DNA of 64,000 nt from the NCBI RefSeq assembly GCF_016807805.1, contig NZ_CP063362.1, positions 186,001 through 250,000 of the forward strand, read 5' to 3'. Numbering within the stretch: the stretch's first letter is position 1; every line of letters begins with the position of its first letter. The stretch comes from Xanthobacter dioxanivorans (GTDB lineage Bacteria; Pseudomonadota; Alphaproteobacteria; Rhizobiales; Xanthobacteraceae). The position numbers were made by a program, and so were the translations under genes. Of the stretch, positions 17,046 through 27,026 are shown one piece after another. A model generated the notes under the pieces. That model saw only the letters and a program-made list of their open reading frames with translations, was not told the origin of the DNA and did not search any database.

Positions 17046-17060
17046 TTGGAGCGACTGCCC

Positions 17061-17987
17061 ATGCGCCGTATTTTCCGTTTCCTCGTCGTCCTCGTCGCCG
17101 CGCTGATTGTCGTCCCGCTCTCCCACGCCCCTGCCGGGGCGGCGGAGAAGTTCAAGGTGGTCACCACCTTCACCGTCATCGCCGATATGGCGCGGAACGT
17201 GGCGGGCGACGCCGCGCAGGTGGAATCCATCACCAAGCCCGGCGCCGAGATCCACAATTACCAGCCCACCCCCGGCGACCTGATCAAGGCCCAGGGAGCG
17301 GACCTCATCCTGTGGAACGGGCTGAACCTGGAATTGTGGTTCGAGAAATTCTTCTCACGCCTGAAGCAGGTGCCGAGCGTCGTGGTCTCCGACGGTGTCC
17401 CGCCCATGGGCATCACCGAGGGCCCCTATTCCGGCAAGCCCAACCCGCACGCCTGGATGTCGCCCTCCGCCGCGCTGATCTACGTGGACAACATCCGCGA
17501 CGCGCTGGTGAAATACGATCCGGCCAACGCCCCCGCCTACACCGCCAATGCCGAGGCCTACAAGGCGAAGATCACCGCCGCCATCGCCCCGATCCGGGCC
17601 GAGCTGGACAAGGTGCCGCCGGGCGAGCGCTGGCTCGTCACCAGCGAAGGCGCCTTCAGTTATCTCGCCCGCGACTTCGACCTGAAGCAGCTCTTTCTGT
17701 GGCCCATCAACGCCGACCAGCAGGGCACCCCGCAGCAGGTGCGCCGGGTGGTGGACCGCATGAAGGCGGACAAGATCCCCGTCATCTTCTCCGAAAGCAC
17801 CATTTCGGCCGAGCCGGCCAAGCAGGTGGCGCGGGAGACCGGGGCGCAATATGGCGGCGTCCTCTACGTGGACTCCCTCAGCGACGCCGCCGGGCCGGTG
17901 CCCACCTATCTGGACCTGCTGCGCGTCACCTCCGCCACCATCGCCAGGGGCCTGGCTCCGGCGCCAGCGGAGGCGGCCGGCAAATGA
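17061..17987 (+). CDS. sitA: Manganese/iron ABC transporter substrate-binding protein SitA
   Basis: Cluster A-I metal-binding lipoprotein-like periplasmic protein, 308 residues with a Sec signal peptide (cleavage near AGAA). Four ligand positions of the family are in place: H65 (EIHNYQPTP), H130 (NPHAWMS), E196 ([10 protein letters not shown]) and D271 (LYVDSLS). The His-His-Glu-Asp set together with WNGLNLELW and [12 protein letters not shown] matches the Mn/Fe type (SitA/MntA/YfeA) and not ZnuA, which carries a His-rich loop. The ATG at 17061 has GGAG 10 bp upstream; an in-frame start at 17001 would overlap the operator. It overlaps sitB by ATGA. Confidence 0.92.
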   Translation: MRRIFRFLVVLVAALIVVPLSHAPAGAAEKFKVVTTFTVIADMARNVAGDAAQVESITKPGAEIHNYQPTPGDLIKAQGADLILWNGLNLELWFEKFFSRLKQVPSVVVSDGVPPMGITEGPYSGKPNPHAWMSPSAALIYVDNIRDALVKYDPANAPAYTANAEAYKAKITAAIAPIRAELDKVPPGERWLVTSEGAFSYLARDFDLKQLFLWPINADQQGTPQQVRRVVDRMKADKIPVIFSESTISAEPAKQVARETGAQYGGVLYVDSLSDAAGPVPTYLDLLRVTSATIARGLAPAPAEAAGK

Positions 17988-18886
17988 ACGCCCCCCTTTC
18001 CCCCACGGCGGCGCGGGTGGACGCCGACGGCTCCGGCATCTCCGTCGAGCATGTCACCGTGACCTACCGCAACGGCCACACCGCCCTGCGCGACGCCACC
18101 TTCCGCATCCCCACCGGCACCATCACCGCTTTGGTGGGGGTGAACGGCTCGGGCAAGTCCACCTTGTTCAAGACCATCATGGGCTTCCTCGGGGCGTCGC
18201 GGGGCACGGTCTCGCTCCTCGGGCTGAGCGTCGCCGAGGCGCTGAAGCGCAACGTGGTCGCCTACGTGCCGCAGGCGGAGGAGGTGGACTGGACCTTCCC
18301 CGTCCTGGTCGAGGACGTGGTGATGATGGGCCGCTACGGCCACATGAGCTTCCTGCGCATTCCCCGCCAGGCCGACCATGCGGCGGTGGAGGCGGCCCTC
18401 GGCCGCGTCAACATGCTGGAATTCCGCAAGCGGCAGATCGGCGAACTGTCCGGCGGCCAGCGCAAGCGCGTCTTCCTCGCCCGGGCGCTCGCCCAGAATG
18501 CCCGCGTCATCCTGCTCGACGAGCCCTTCACCGGCGTGGACGTGAAGACCGAGGACGCCATCATCGCCTTGCTCAAGGCCCTGCGCGACGAGGGGCGGGT
18601 CATGCTGGTCTCCACCCACAATCTCGGCTCGGTGCCGGAATTCTGCGACCGCACGGTGCTGATCAAGGGCACGGTGCTGGCCTATGGCCTGACCTCGGAG
18701 ATCTTCACCCAGGCCAACCTGGAGCAGGCCTTCGGCGGCGTGCTGCGCCACTTCGTGCTGGACGAGAGCCACGCCGCCACCCCCGGCACCCTCGGCGTCC
18801 TCACCGACGACGAGCGCCCCCTCGTCCTCTACAAGGACCGCCCCGCGGCCAGCGGCACCGCGGGATCGTCCGAGGGGATCGGGTGA
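17984..18886 (+). CDS. sitB: Manganese/iron ABC transporter ATP-binding protein SitB
   Basis: Cytoplasmic ATPase of 300 residues that powers SitCD. Walker A is GVNGSGKST near residue 51, the signature is LSGGQRKR, Walker B is [12 protein letters not shown] and the switch His lies in STHNL. The segment [21 protein letters not shown] is diagnostic for the Mn/Zn ABC ATPase family. The ATG overlaps the sitA stop. The last 45 residues, after LRHFVLD, extend beyond the core fold. Spacing of 54 bp to sitC, with its own AAGGAAGG site, keeps it in the same operon. Confidence 0.92.
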   Translation: MNAPLSPTAARVDADGSGISVEHVTVTYRNGHTALRDATFRIPTGTITALVGVNGSGKSTLFKTIMGFLGASRGTVSLLGLSVAEALKRNVVAYVPQAEEVDWTFPVLVEDVVMMGRYGHMSFLRIPRQADHAAVEAALGRVNMLEFRKRQIGELSGGQRKRVFLARALAQNARVILLDEPFTGVDVKTEDAIIALLKALRDEGRVMLVSTHNLGSVPEFCDRTVLIKGTVLAYGLTSEIFTQANLEQAFGGVLRHFVLDESHAATPGTLGVLTDDERPLVLYKDRPAASGTAGSSEGIG

Positions 18887-18940
18887 TGGCCCGGGACGAT
18901 CCCGCCCGCGCAACAGCAGCGGCAAGGAAGGGCTGAGCCC

Positions 18941-19813
18941 ATGCCCGCGATGCTCTCCCTTCTCCTCGAACCCTTCGGCTACTCCTACATGGTCAACGCC
19001 ATGTGGGTGAGCGCGCTGGTGGGCGCGGTGTGCGCCTTCCTCTCCGCCTTCCTCATGCTGAAGGGCTGGTCGCTCATCGGCGATGCCCTGTCCCACGCCA
19101 TCGTCCCCGGCGTCGCCGGGGCCTATATGCTGGGCCTGCCCTTCTCCATCGGTGCCTTCTTCTCCGGCGCGCTGGCGGCAGGGGCCATGCTGTTCCTGCA
19201 GGAGCGCACCAAGCTGAAGGAGGATGCCGTCATCGGCCTCATCTTCACCTCCTTCTTCGGCCTCGGCCTGTTCATGGTCTCGCTGTCGCCCACTTCGGTG
19301 AACGTGCAGACCATCGTGCTCGGCAACATCCTCGCCATCTCGCCGCAGGACACGCTGCAACTTGCCATCATCGGCTTCGTCTCGCTGGCGGTGCTGCTGG
19401 TGTTCTGGAAGGACCTGATGGTGACCTTCTTCGACGAGAGCCACGCCCGCTCCATCGGCTTGCACCCCACGGCGCTGAAGATCATGTTCTTTACCCTGCT
19501 CTCCGCCTGCACGGTGGCGGCGCTGCAGACGGTGGGCGCGTTCCTGGTCATCGCCATGGTGGTGACCCCGGGGGCCACCGCCTACCTGCTCACCGACCGC
19601 TTCCCCCGCCTCATCACCCTCGCCGTGCTGATCGGCGCCGGCACGAGCTTCGTCGGCGCCTACCTCTCCTATTTCCTCGACGGCGCGACGGGCGGCATCA
19701 TCGTGGTGCTGCAGACGCTGATCTTCCTCTCCGCGTTCGTCTTCGCCCCCAAGCACGGGCTCCTTGCGGCGCGGCGGCAGGCGGCAGAAGCGCTCAGGGA
19801 GGACGCGGCATGA
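18941..19813 (+). CDS. sitC: Manganese/iron ABC transporter permease SitC
   Basis: ABC-3 family integral membrane permease, 290 residues and about eight to nine hydrophobic helices. It shows the conserved FLMLKGWSLIGDALSHAIVPG near residues 37-56, the region that contacts the ATPase and lines the pore, and TVGAFLVIAMVVTPGATAYLL near 195-215. It starts behind AAGGAAGG and its stop overlaps the sitD start by ATGA. SitC and SitD are paralogues that form the heterodimeric channel. Confidence 0.92.
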   Translation: MPAMLSLLLEPFGYSYMVNAMWVSALVGAVCAFLSAFLMLKGWSLIGDALSHAIVPGVAGAYMLGLPFSIGAFFSGALAAGAMLFLQERTKLKEDAVIGLIFTSFFGLGLFMVSLSPTSVNVQTIVLGNILAISPQDTLQLAIIGFVSLAVLLVFWKDLMVTFFDESHARSIGLHPTALKIMFFTLLSACTVAALQTVGAFLVIAMVVTPGATAYLLTDRFPRLITLAVLIGAGTSFVGAYLSYFLDGATGGIIVVLQTLIFLSAFVFAPKHGLLAARRQAAEALREDAA

Positions 19814-20646
19814 GCCTGCTCGCGCCGTTCCAGTTCGACTTCATGCTGAGCGCGCTGGTGATCTCCGCCCTGGTGGCGGTGCCCATGGCGCTGCTCTCCT
19901 GCTTCCTGGTGCTGAAGGGCTGGTCGCTGATGGGCGATGCCGTCTCCCACGCGGTTCTGCCCGGCGTGGTGCTGGCCTACATGGCCGGCCTGCCGCTGGC
20001 GGTGGGGGCGTTCGCCGCCGGCATGGTCTGCGCGCTCGGCACCGGCTACCTGAAGGCCAACAGCCGCATCAAGGAAGACACGGTGATGGGCGTGGTCTTC
20101 TCCGGCATGTTCGGGCTGGGACTGGTGCTCTACACCAAGATCCAGTCGGACGTGCACCTCGACCACATATTGTTCGGCGACATGCTCGGGGTCAGCTGGG
20201 GCGACATCGCCGAGAGCGCGGTCATCGCCGGCCTCGTCACCCTCGCCTTGCTCGCCAAGTGGCGGGACCTGCTACTCAACGCCTTCGATCCGGCGCAGGC
20301 CAAGGCCGTGGGCCTGCGCGTCGGGGTGCTGCATTACGGGCTGCTGGTGATGCTGTCGCTGACCATCGTCGCGGCGCTCAAAGCCGTGGGCATCATCCTC
20401 GCCGTGGCGCTGCTGATCGCGCCGGGGGCCATCGCGTTTCTCGTGACGCGGCGCTTCGGCTGGATGCTGGTGGTCTCCGTGGCGGTGGCCGTGGGCTGCG
20501 CGCTCGCGGGCGTCTACCTCTCCTTCTTCCTCGACTCGGCGCCGGCGCCGACCATCGTGCTCTTGATGACGGCGGTTTTCGTGGCGGCATTCGTGGGGGT
20601 GAGGGTGCAGGCTGGACGGGCGGAGCGGGCTCTGCCTTCCGCTTAG
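19810..20646 (+). CDS. sitD: Manganese/iron ABC transporter permease SitD
   Basis: Second ABC-3 permease, 278 residues, with the same core motif CFLVLKGWSLMGDAVSHAVLP and KAVGIILAVALLIAPGAIAFL. Homology and the ATGA overlap with sitC fix the start at 19810. Much longer in-frame extensions upstream lie inside sitC and are not real. It is the last gene of sitABCD; a 124-bp gap containing the serC leader follows. Confidence 0.92.
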   Translation: MSLLAPFQFDFMLSALVISALVAVPMALLSCFLVLKGWSLMGDAVSHAVLPGVVLAYMAGLPLAVGAFAAGMVCALGTGYLKANSRIKEDTVMGVVFSGMFGLGLVLYTKIQSDVHLDHILFGDMLGVSWGDIAESAVIAGLVTLALLAKWRDLLLNAFDPAQAKAVGLRVGVLHYGLLVMLSLTIVAALKAVGIILAVALLIAPGAIAFLVTRRFGWMLVVSVAVAVGCALAGVYLSFFLDSAPAPTIVLLMTAVFVAAFVGVRVQAGRAERALPSA

Positions 20647-20715
20647 GCATGGCGACCAAGCCTTCGGCACCTGACACCATCTCACCCTTGACGCCCCACC
20701 CCCTCAGGCGTAACC

Positions 20716-20766
20716 CCATCCGCGGGACACCTCCCCCCAACGGGAGGCGCTCATCTGCAAGGATGG
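20716..20766 (+). promoter_or_regulatory. serC leader RNA element (predicted cis-regulatory structure)
   Basis: The 5' untranslated region of serC can fold into two nested stems. CCATCC (20716-20721) pairs with GGATGG (20761-20766), and inside it CCTCCC (20730-20735) pairs with GGGAGG (20742-20747) over a 6-nt loop. The outer 3' strand contains the AAGGATGG ribosome site 4 bp before the ATG, so the structure would hide it. This layout, with the CGCGGGACAC segment between stems, corresponds to my recollection of the serC leader motif described for alphaproteobacterial serC-serA operons. The ligand is unknown. Confidence 0.7.
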
Positions 20767-20770
20767 TACA

Positions 20771-21946
<1,176 letters not shown>

Positions 21947-21995
21947 GTTCGGGCAGGGTGAGGTTGGACAAGTGGTCCGGCCGGGAACGATGCGT

Positions 21996-22114
21996 CCCCT
22001 CTCCCCTTGCGGGAGAGGGCTAGGGTGAGGGGTAAAGGCCTCACCGCGAGTGCCCCGCCCCCAGCACCCTGAGCCCCCCTCACCCCCGACCCCTCTCCCG
22101 CAAGGGGAGAGGGG
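21996..22114. repeat. Large inverted repeat between serC and serA
   Basis: A 37-bp arm (21996-22032, CCCCTCTCCCCTTGCGGGAG, then a GGGCTAGGGTGAGGGG part) returns in inverse orientation at 22076-22114. The gap of about 43 bp would form the loop of a long hairpin. Each arm also contains a small internal stem around CTTGCGGG. This class of pyrimidine-rich element is common as a dispersed intergenic repeat in high-GC alphaproteobacteria. In a serC-serA transcript it would act as an attenuating or stabilising structure. The rest of the 288-bp gap holds only the serA ribosome site. Confidence 0.7.
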
Positions 22115-22234
22115 AGAGCCCCAGGCGGCGCACGATCCCATTTCTCCTCCCCCGCACGCGGGAGAGGTCCACGCCGGTGACGCGCGATCGACCGCGCATG
22201 CCCGGCCCATCCCATTCGCGAAACGGAGCCCCCC

Positions 22235-23821
22235 ATGGCACCCCGCGTCCTCATCTCCGACAAGCTCTCTCCCGCCGCCGTCCAGATCTTCAAGGACCGC
22301 GGCATCGAGGTGGATTTCCAGCCCGACCTCGGCAAGGACAAGGACAAGCTGGCCGAGATCATCGGCAATTATGACGGCCTCGCCATCCGCTCGGCCACCA
22401 AGGTCACCCCTAAGATCCTGGAGAAGGCCGACCGGCTGAAGGTCATCGGCCGCGCCGGCATCGGCGTCGACAACGTGGACCTGCCTGCGGCCACCGCCAA
22501 GGGCGTGATCGTGATGAACACGCCGTTCGGCAATTCCATCACCACCGCCGAGCACGCCATCGCCATGATGTTCGCGCTGGCCCGCGAGATCCCGGCGGCG
22601 GATGCCTCCACCCAGGCCGGCAAGTGGGAGAAGAACCGCTTCATGGGCGTCGAGGTCACCGGCAAGACCCTCGGCATCATCGGCTGCGGCAACATCGGCT
22701 CCATCGTCGCCGAGCGCGGCGTGGGGCTGAAGATGAAGGTGATCGCCTATGATCCCTTCCTCTCGGCGGAGCGGGCGCTGGACCTGGGCGTGGAGAAGGT
22801 GGAGCTGGACGACCTGCTCGCCCGCGCCGACTTCATCACCCTGCACACCCCGTTGACCGAGAAGACCAGGAACATCCTCTCGGCCGAGAACATCGCCAGG
22901 ACCAAGAAGGGCGTGCGCATCATCAACTGCGCCCGCGGCGGCCTCGTCGACGAGGCGGCGCTCGCTGCCGCGCTGGAATCCAAGCACGTGGCCGGTGCCG
23001 CCTTCGACGTGTTCACCGTCGAGCCGGCGGAGCAGAACCCGCTGTTCGGCCACCCGAACGTGGTGTGCACGCCGCACCTGGGCGCCGCCACCACCGAGGC
23101 GCAGGAGAACGTGGCCCTCCAGGTGGCCGAGCAGATGAGCGACTACCTGCTCTCCGGCGCCATCTCCAACGCGGTGAACTTCCCCTCCATCACCGCCGAG
23201 GAAGCGCCCAAGCTCAAGCCCTTCATCGAGCTCGCCGAGAAGCTGGGCTCGTTCGCCGGCCAGCTTACCGACACCGGCCTCAAGACCGTGCGCATCGTCT
23301 ATGAGGGCGCGGTGGCCGACCTCAAGGTCAAGGCGCTCACCTCGGCCGCCGTGGCCGGCCTGCTGCGCCCGGCGCTGCCGGACGTGAACGTGGTTTCGGC
23401 CCCCTCCGTCGCCAAGGAGCGCGGCATCGTGGTCGAGGAGACCACGCGCGCCGCCACCGGCGACTATGAGAGCCTCATCACCCTCACCGTGGTGACGGAG
23501 AAGTACGAGCGCTCGGTTTCCGGCACGGTATTCGCCGACGGCCACCCGCGCATCGTCAACATCAAGGGCATCAAGGTGGACGCCGAGTTCGCACCCTCCA
23601 TGATCTACGTGACCAACGAGGACAAGCCCGGCTTCATCGGCCACTTCGCCAGCCTGCTCGGCGATGCGGGCGTGAACATCGCCACCTTCGCCCTCGGCCG
23701 CGACCATGCGGGCGGGGACGCCATCGCCCTGGTGGCGGTGGACGGCAAGGTTCCGGCCGAGGCCCTCGGCAAGGTGCAGGGCCTGCCCCACGTCAAGGCG
23801 GCGAAGGCCCTGACCTTCTGA
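22235..23821 (+). CDS. serA: D-3-phosphoglycerate dehydrogenase SerA
   Basis: First enzyme of serine synthesis, NAD-dependent oxidation of 3-phosphoglycerate; 528 residues, the long type 1 form. N-terminal substrate domain, then the nucleotide-binding domain with GKTLGIIGCGNIGSIVAERG near residue 148, the catalytic Arg in CARGGLVDE and the His in TPHLGAAT. An allosteric-substrate-binding domain spans about 320-445 and a C-terminal ACT domain begins near 455 (YVTNEDKPGFIGHFASLL), so feedback control by serine is likely. ATG at 22235 with GGAG 7 bp upstream. A strong terminator follows 25 bp after the stop. Confidence 0.95.
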   Translation: MAPRVLISDKLSPAAVQIFKDRGIEVDFQPDLGKDKDKLAEIIGNYDGLAIRSATKVTPKILEKADRLKVIGRAGIGVDNVDLPAATAKGVIVMNTPFGNSITTAEHAIAMMFALAREIPAADASTQAGKWEKNRFMGVEVTGKTLGIIGCGNIGSIVAERGVGLKMKVIAYDPFLSAERALDLGVEKVELDDLLARADFITLHTPLTEKTRNILSAENIARTKKGVRIINCARGGLVDEAALAAALESKHVAGAAFDVFTVEPAEQNPLFGHPNVVCTPHLGAATTEAQENVALQVAEQMSDYLLSGAISNAVNFPSITAEEAPKLKPFIELAEKLGSFAGQLTDTGLKTVRIVYEGAVADLKVKALTSAAVAGLLRPALPDVNVVSAPSVAKERGIVVEETTRAATGDYESLITLTVVTEKYERSVSGTVFADGHPRIVNIKGIKVDAEFAPSMIYVTNEDKPGFIGHFASLLGDAGVNIATFALGRDHAGGDAIALVAVDGKVPAEALGKVQGLPHVKAAKALTF

Positions 23822-23846
23822 GCCGCCGTCACCGCCCGGCTTCCAG

Positions 23847-23872
23847 CGGCCGCCCGAAGGGGCGGCCGTTTT
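23847..23872 (+). terminator. Rho-independent terminator after serA
   Basis: CGGCCGCCC (23847-23855) pairs perfectly with GGGCGGCCG (23860-23868) across a GAAG tetraloop and is followed at once by TTTT. It starts 25 bp after the serA stop and would also limit transcription from the convergent minus-strand gene on its right. Confidence 0.85.
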
Positions 23873-23923
23873 CGTCTGTGCGAGGGGGGCGTCCCGGTCC
23901 GGCCGCGGACCGGGACGGAGGCA

Positions 23924-24853
23924 TCAGGCCTTCCGGCGCGCCCGGGCGGACACCGTGGCCAGCAGGATGCCGGAAATGACCAGGGCGTAGCCGGCGAAGT
24001 GGTACCAGGCGATCTGCTCGCCGAGAAAGACGATGGCGAGCGCCGTGCCGAACACCGGCATGAGATGCAGGAAGGGCGCGGCAGCGTTCGCTCCCACGAG
24101 GTCCACCGCCCGGTTGAAGAACAGGTAGGCGACGAGGGAGGGGCCGATCATCACGTAGGCGAGGGTCGCCACCGTGACCCGGTCGAAGTGCAGGATCCGC
24201 CCCTGGAGCACCTCCCACAGGGCGAACGGGATCAGCAGCACCGATCCCAGCGCCATGATCACCGCCAGGAAGGACAGCGGCCCCAGGGCCGGCCGGTTGC
24301 GCAGGATGGCGGCATAGAAGGCGTAGACCACCAGCGCCGCGATGATCCACACGTCGCCGACGTTGGGCTTCAGGTGCAGGAAGGTGTCGAGGTCGCCGTG
24401 GCTGATGATGACCAGCACGCCGGTGAGCGAGGTGGCGATGCCCGCCACCTGCCCGAGCCCGAGCCGCTCCCGGAACAGGACGAAGGTCCACACGGCGACG
24501 AGCAGGGGCGCGGTGGACTGCACCAGCAGGCCGTTCAGCGCCTGGGTATATTGCAGCCCGTAATAGCTCATGGCGTTGTAGCAGGCGATGCCGGTGCCCG
24601 ACAGCAGCACCAGCAGCCAGATGTGGCGGCGGATGAGCGGCAGGTCGCGCCGCAGCTGGTTCCATGCGAACGGCAGGAGAATGAGCGTCGCCCCCACCCA
24701 GCGCACGAAGGCGAGGCCCACCGGCGGCACGTGGCCGGCGACGAAGCGCCCGACCACGATGTTGATGGCCCACAGGAGCGCCACGAGGGTCAGCAGCAGA
24801 TAGGGCGCGTCGAAGAGAGCAAATCCCGAGGTGCGCGATGGCCTCACCGACAT
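23924..24853 (-). CDS. DMT-superfamily (EamA) transporter
   Basis: Inner-membrane exporter of the drug/metabolite transporter superfamily, 309 residues with ten predicted helices in two EamA repeats (about 15-145 and 160-300). Recognisable features are LLWAINIVVGRFVAGHVPP at the start of repeat 1, ALNGLLVQSTAPLLVAVWTFVLF, and MPVFGTALAIVFLGEQI in repeat 2. The gene is monocistronic and convergent with serA. Substrate is unknown; relatives export amino acids, metabolites or drugs. Confidence 0.87.
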   Translation of the reverse strand: MSVRPSRTSGFALFDAPYLLLTLVALLWAINIVVGRFVAGHVPPVGLAFVRWVGATLILLPFAWNQLRRDLPLIRRHIWLLVLLSGTGIACYNAMSYYGLQYTQALNGLLVQSTAPLLVAVWTFVLFRERLGLGQVAGIATSLTGVLVIISHGDLDTFLHLKPNVGDVWIIAALVVYAFYAAILRNRPALGPLSFLAVIMALGSVLLIPFALWEVLQGRILHFDRVTVATLAYVMIGPSLVAYLFFNRAVDLVGANAAAPFLHLMPVFGTALAIVFLGEQIAWYHFAGYALVISGILLATVSARARRKA

Positions 24854-25019
24854 GTTTCCTCCCGCCGCGCGCCCGTTTCGGCCCGCGACGCCTCTCCCAT
24901 TTTGGTTTCCGGGTCGGCCTTTGAGGTTGGCCGTTTCCGAGGCAGCCGGCCGCCCCTCTTGCGGCCGGAGTTCCGCTGTACCGCCTCCATGGCCGGAGGG
25001 GAAATCTAAACTCGCGACC

Positions 25020-25044
25020 GATCCATCAAATGCCGTGATGGATC
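25020..25044 (-). terminator. Hairpin at the 3' end of dsbB
   Basis: GATCCATCA (25020-25028) and TGATGGATC (25036-25044) are perfect 9-bp inverted repeats with a 7-nt loop, overlapping the stop codon of the dsbB-like gene. There is no long T run on the minus strand (GGTCGCGAGTTTAG follows), so it may work as a Rho-assisted or mRNA-stabilising hairpin rather than as a classical terminator. Confidence 0.5.
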
Positions 25045-25621
25045 AGCGCCCGATCAGGCGCTGCACGGTGCCGTCGTCGATCAGCATGTAGCCGGTGGGA
25101 CTGTCCGGGCACAGGCCGCCGCCGCACTCCAGCACGGTGGACACGCCATTGCCGAGGGCGAGCAGCAGCACCAGCACGATGGCGAGGGTGCCGAGCAGCG
25201 GTGCCGGGGACGTCGCCTCGGGCCCCCGCTCGAACTGGCCGTCGAACAGCATCAGGATCGCCGAGCCGGTGACGCAGACGGCGAACAGGATCAGCGCCCA
25301 GGCGTAGAAATGCAGGCCGAAGAAAGCATCGCCATAGGCCCCTTCGCCGGGGACGATGTGCAGCAGCGTCTGCCGCACGGACACGGCCCCGCCGGCGAGG
25401 GAGGAGAGGATCATCAGGCCGTAATGGGACGGCCTCGGCCCGAACTTCACGTTGAGCGCGAGCCCGACCGCGACCCCGAGGAAGCCCGCCCGCTGCAGGA
25501 TGCAGAGCGGGCACGGCAAATCGTGGAAGGCGATCTGGTCGATGAAGGCGGTGATCAGCACCGCCGCCACCGCGACCAGGCCAAGGGCGTTGAGCAGGCG
25601 GAAACGCGCGCTTTCGCTCAT
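25043..25621 (-). CDS. DsbB-family disulfide bond formation protein (variant)
   Basis: Membrane quinone-linked thiol oxidase family, 192 residues. The first redox pair is C37-x-x-C40 (DLPCPLCILQR), just after helix 1 as in DsbB. The second pair, C166 and C171 (LECGGGLCPDSP), lies in the C-terminal tail after a further hydrophobic segment (about 140-163), not in the usual loop between helices 3 and 4. This is therefore not the classical E. coli layout. The ATG at 25621 is 10 bp downstream of a small DUF5993-like gene. It probably reoxidises a DsbA-like partner encoded elsewhere. Confidence 0.82.
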   Translation of the reverse strand: MSESARFRLLNALGLVAVAAVLITAFIDQIAFHDLPCPLCILQRAGFLGVAVGLALNVKFGPRPSHYGLMILSSLAGGAVSVRQTLLHIVPGEGAYGDAFFGLHFYAWALILFAVCVTGSAILMLFDGQFERGPEATSPAPLLGTLAIVLVLLLALGNGVSTVLECGGGLCPDSPTGYMLIDDGTVQRLIGR

Positions 25622-25631
25622 GGCCGCCCCC

Positions 25632-25787
25632 TCACAAGGCGATGTGGAGGGAATCGGTGGCATGAAGGCGGAACAGCGCCAGCATCGCCGCCACCGCGAC
25701 CACCCACAGGACGAGGGCCGCGCCACGCTGGCCGGCCAGCGTGGCGGAGAGCGCCAGGAAGACTCCGAAAAACGGCAGTGACATCAT
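25632..25787 (-). CDS. Small membrane protein, DUF5993-like, partner of DsbB
   Basis: Protein of about 51 residues with two hydrophobic segments (MSLPFFGVFLALSATLAG and ALVLWVVAVAAMLALF) and an RLHATDSLHIAL end. This short two-helix form with a C-terminal HATD-L motif is what I know as the DUF5993 family, usually found directly before dsbB. The start at 25787 has AAGGGG about 8 bp upstream (a second in-frame ATG follows at once). It is 10 bp upstream of dsbB and so shares its operon. Function unknown; an accessory role for the DsbB variant is inferred. Confidence 0.7.
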   Translation of the reverse strand: MMSLPFFGVFLALSATLAGQRGAALVLWVVAVAAMLALFRLHATDSLHIAL

Positions 25788-26014
25788 GGCGCCGCCCCTT
25801 GGGGCGCGCTCCGGGCAAATTGAACCCAATTGCTCGGATCGCGCTCAGAATCGTTGATGGAGAACGCGTGACCCGGTCAGCTTGCACTGCAAGGCGATCG
25901 GCGCGTGCTCGAGCGACCGGGGGACGCCGGTTCCATCGACGCATCCCGACTCAGGCCCGCACGGGACGGTAGCGAACCCCGGCCCCCGCGTCATGCTGCG
26001 GCGCGGTCGCCGGC

Positions 26015-26878
26015 TCAGGCGGGGAGCACCACCGCCGTGTTGCCGGAGGGATCCGCCACCTCGAGCCCGCCATCCGCCAGCGGCGTGAAGGCGACGTCCG
26101 CCGCCGCGAGCCGCCGCGCCAGCCCCGCCACCGCCGCCGCCGGCAGCCGCACGGTGAAATGGTCGAGCCCGGCGCTGCCGGCCGCTGGCGCCGGGGCGCC
26201 GGACGACTGCCAGGTGTTGAGGCCGAGATGGTGGTGATAGCCATCGGCGCTGACGAACAGGGCGCCGGGATAACGCGCCATGATCTTCAGCCCCACCGTG
26301 TCCACCCAGAATCGCCGCGCCGCCTCCAGGTCGGAGACCTTGAGATGGACGTGGCCCATGTCGGTACCGGCCGGCGCCTTTCCGAGAACCGCCGGGGCCT
26401 CGCGGGCGAGGGCGGCGAGGTCGAGGGGCAGGGTCGCCATGGCGATGCTGCCGTCGGCACTGCGCGGCCATTCGGCCTCCGGCCGGTCGTGATAGATCTC
26501 GATGCCGTTGCCGTCCGGATCGTCCACATAGAGCGCCTCGCTCACCAGATGGTCGGAGGCGCCGAGGCGCAGGCCCGTGTGGTGCAGCGCCAGGAGGCGA
26601 GCGGCGAGGCTGGCGCGGTCCGGCACGCGGATGGCCATGTGGAACAGGCCGGGCGCACGGTGCGGCGCCGGGCGAGCCTGCGACCGGCGAACAATCTCCA
26701 CCAGCGGCCGGCCACCGGCGCCGAGCACCGTGGTGTCGCCGGTGGCGAGGACGTCGAGGCCCACGGCGTCGCGGTAGAAGGGGACCAGACGGTCCGGGTC
26801 GGCGCTGGTCAGCGCCACCGCGCCGAGGGCGAGGTGGTGGGGCTCGGGTTCGGGAGAAAGGGAAAGGGCGGCAGTCAC
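26015..26878 (-). CDS. VOC-family protein, catechol-2,3-dioxygenase-like
   Basis: Two-domain vicinal-oxygen-chelate protein, 287 residues. Domain 1 begins ALGAVALTSADPDRLVPFYRDAVGL with YVDDPDGNGIEIYHDRP at its end. Domain 2 begins GHVHLKVSDLEAARRFWVDTVGL. H and E ligand positions are present in domain 2 and the DGNGIEIY Glu in domain 1, as in YfiE/CatE-like extradiol dioxygenases. A GTG start at 26878 is chosen because GGAG lies 7 bp upstream, whereas the longer ATG at 26911 has no ribosome site. No aromatic pathway genes adjoin, so the substrate is unknown. Confidence 0.83.
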   Translation of the reverse strand: MTAALSLSPEPEPHHLALGAVALTSADPDRLVPFYRDAVGLDVLATGDTTVLGAGGRPLVEIVRRSQARPAPHRAPGLFHMAIRVPDRASLAARLLALHHTGLRLGASDHLVSEALYVDDPDGNGIEIYHDRPEAEWPRSADGSIAMATLPLDLAALAREAPAVLGKAPAGTDMGHVHLKVSDLEAARRFWVDTVGLKIMARYPGALFVSADGYHHHLGLNTWQSSGAPAPAAGSAGLDHFTVRLPAAAVAGLARRLAAADVAFTPLADGGLEVADPSGNTAVVLPA

Positions 26879-27026
26879 GATGAAGCTCCTCGCGGAGGGG
26901 CGGATTCCCATTCGGGGACCGATCTACCCTGGCGTTGCTTCAAATATGGAGGAGCGCCCAAGCCTGCGCCATTGCGTCGATGCAAGCGAAAGCCAGCACC
27001 CCCGCACGCCCTCGCCGGTGTGTTCC

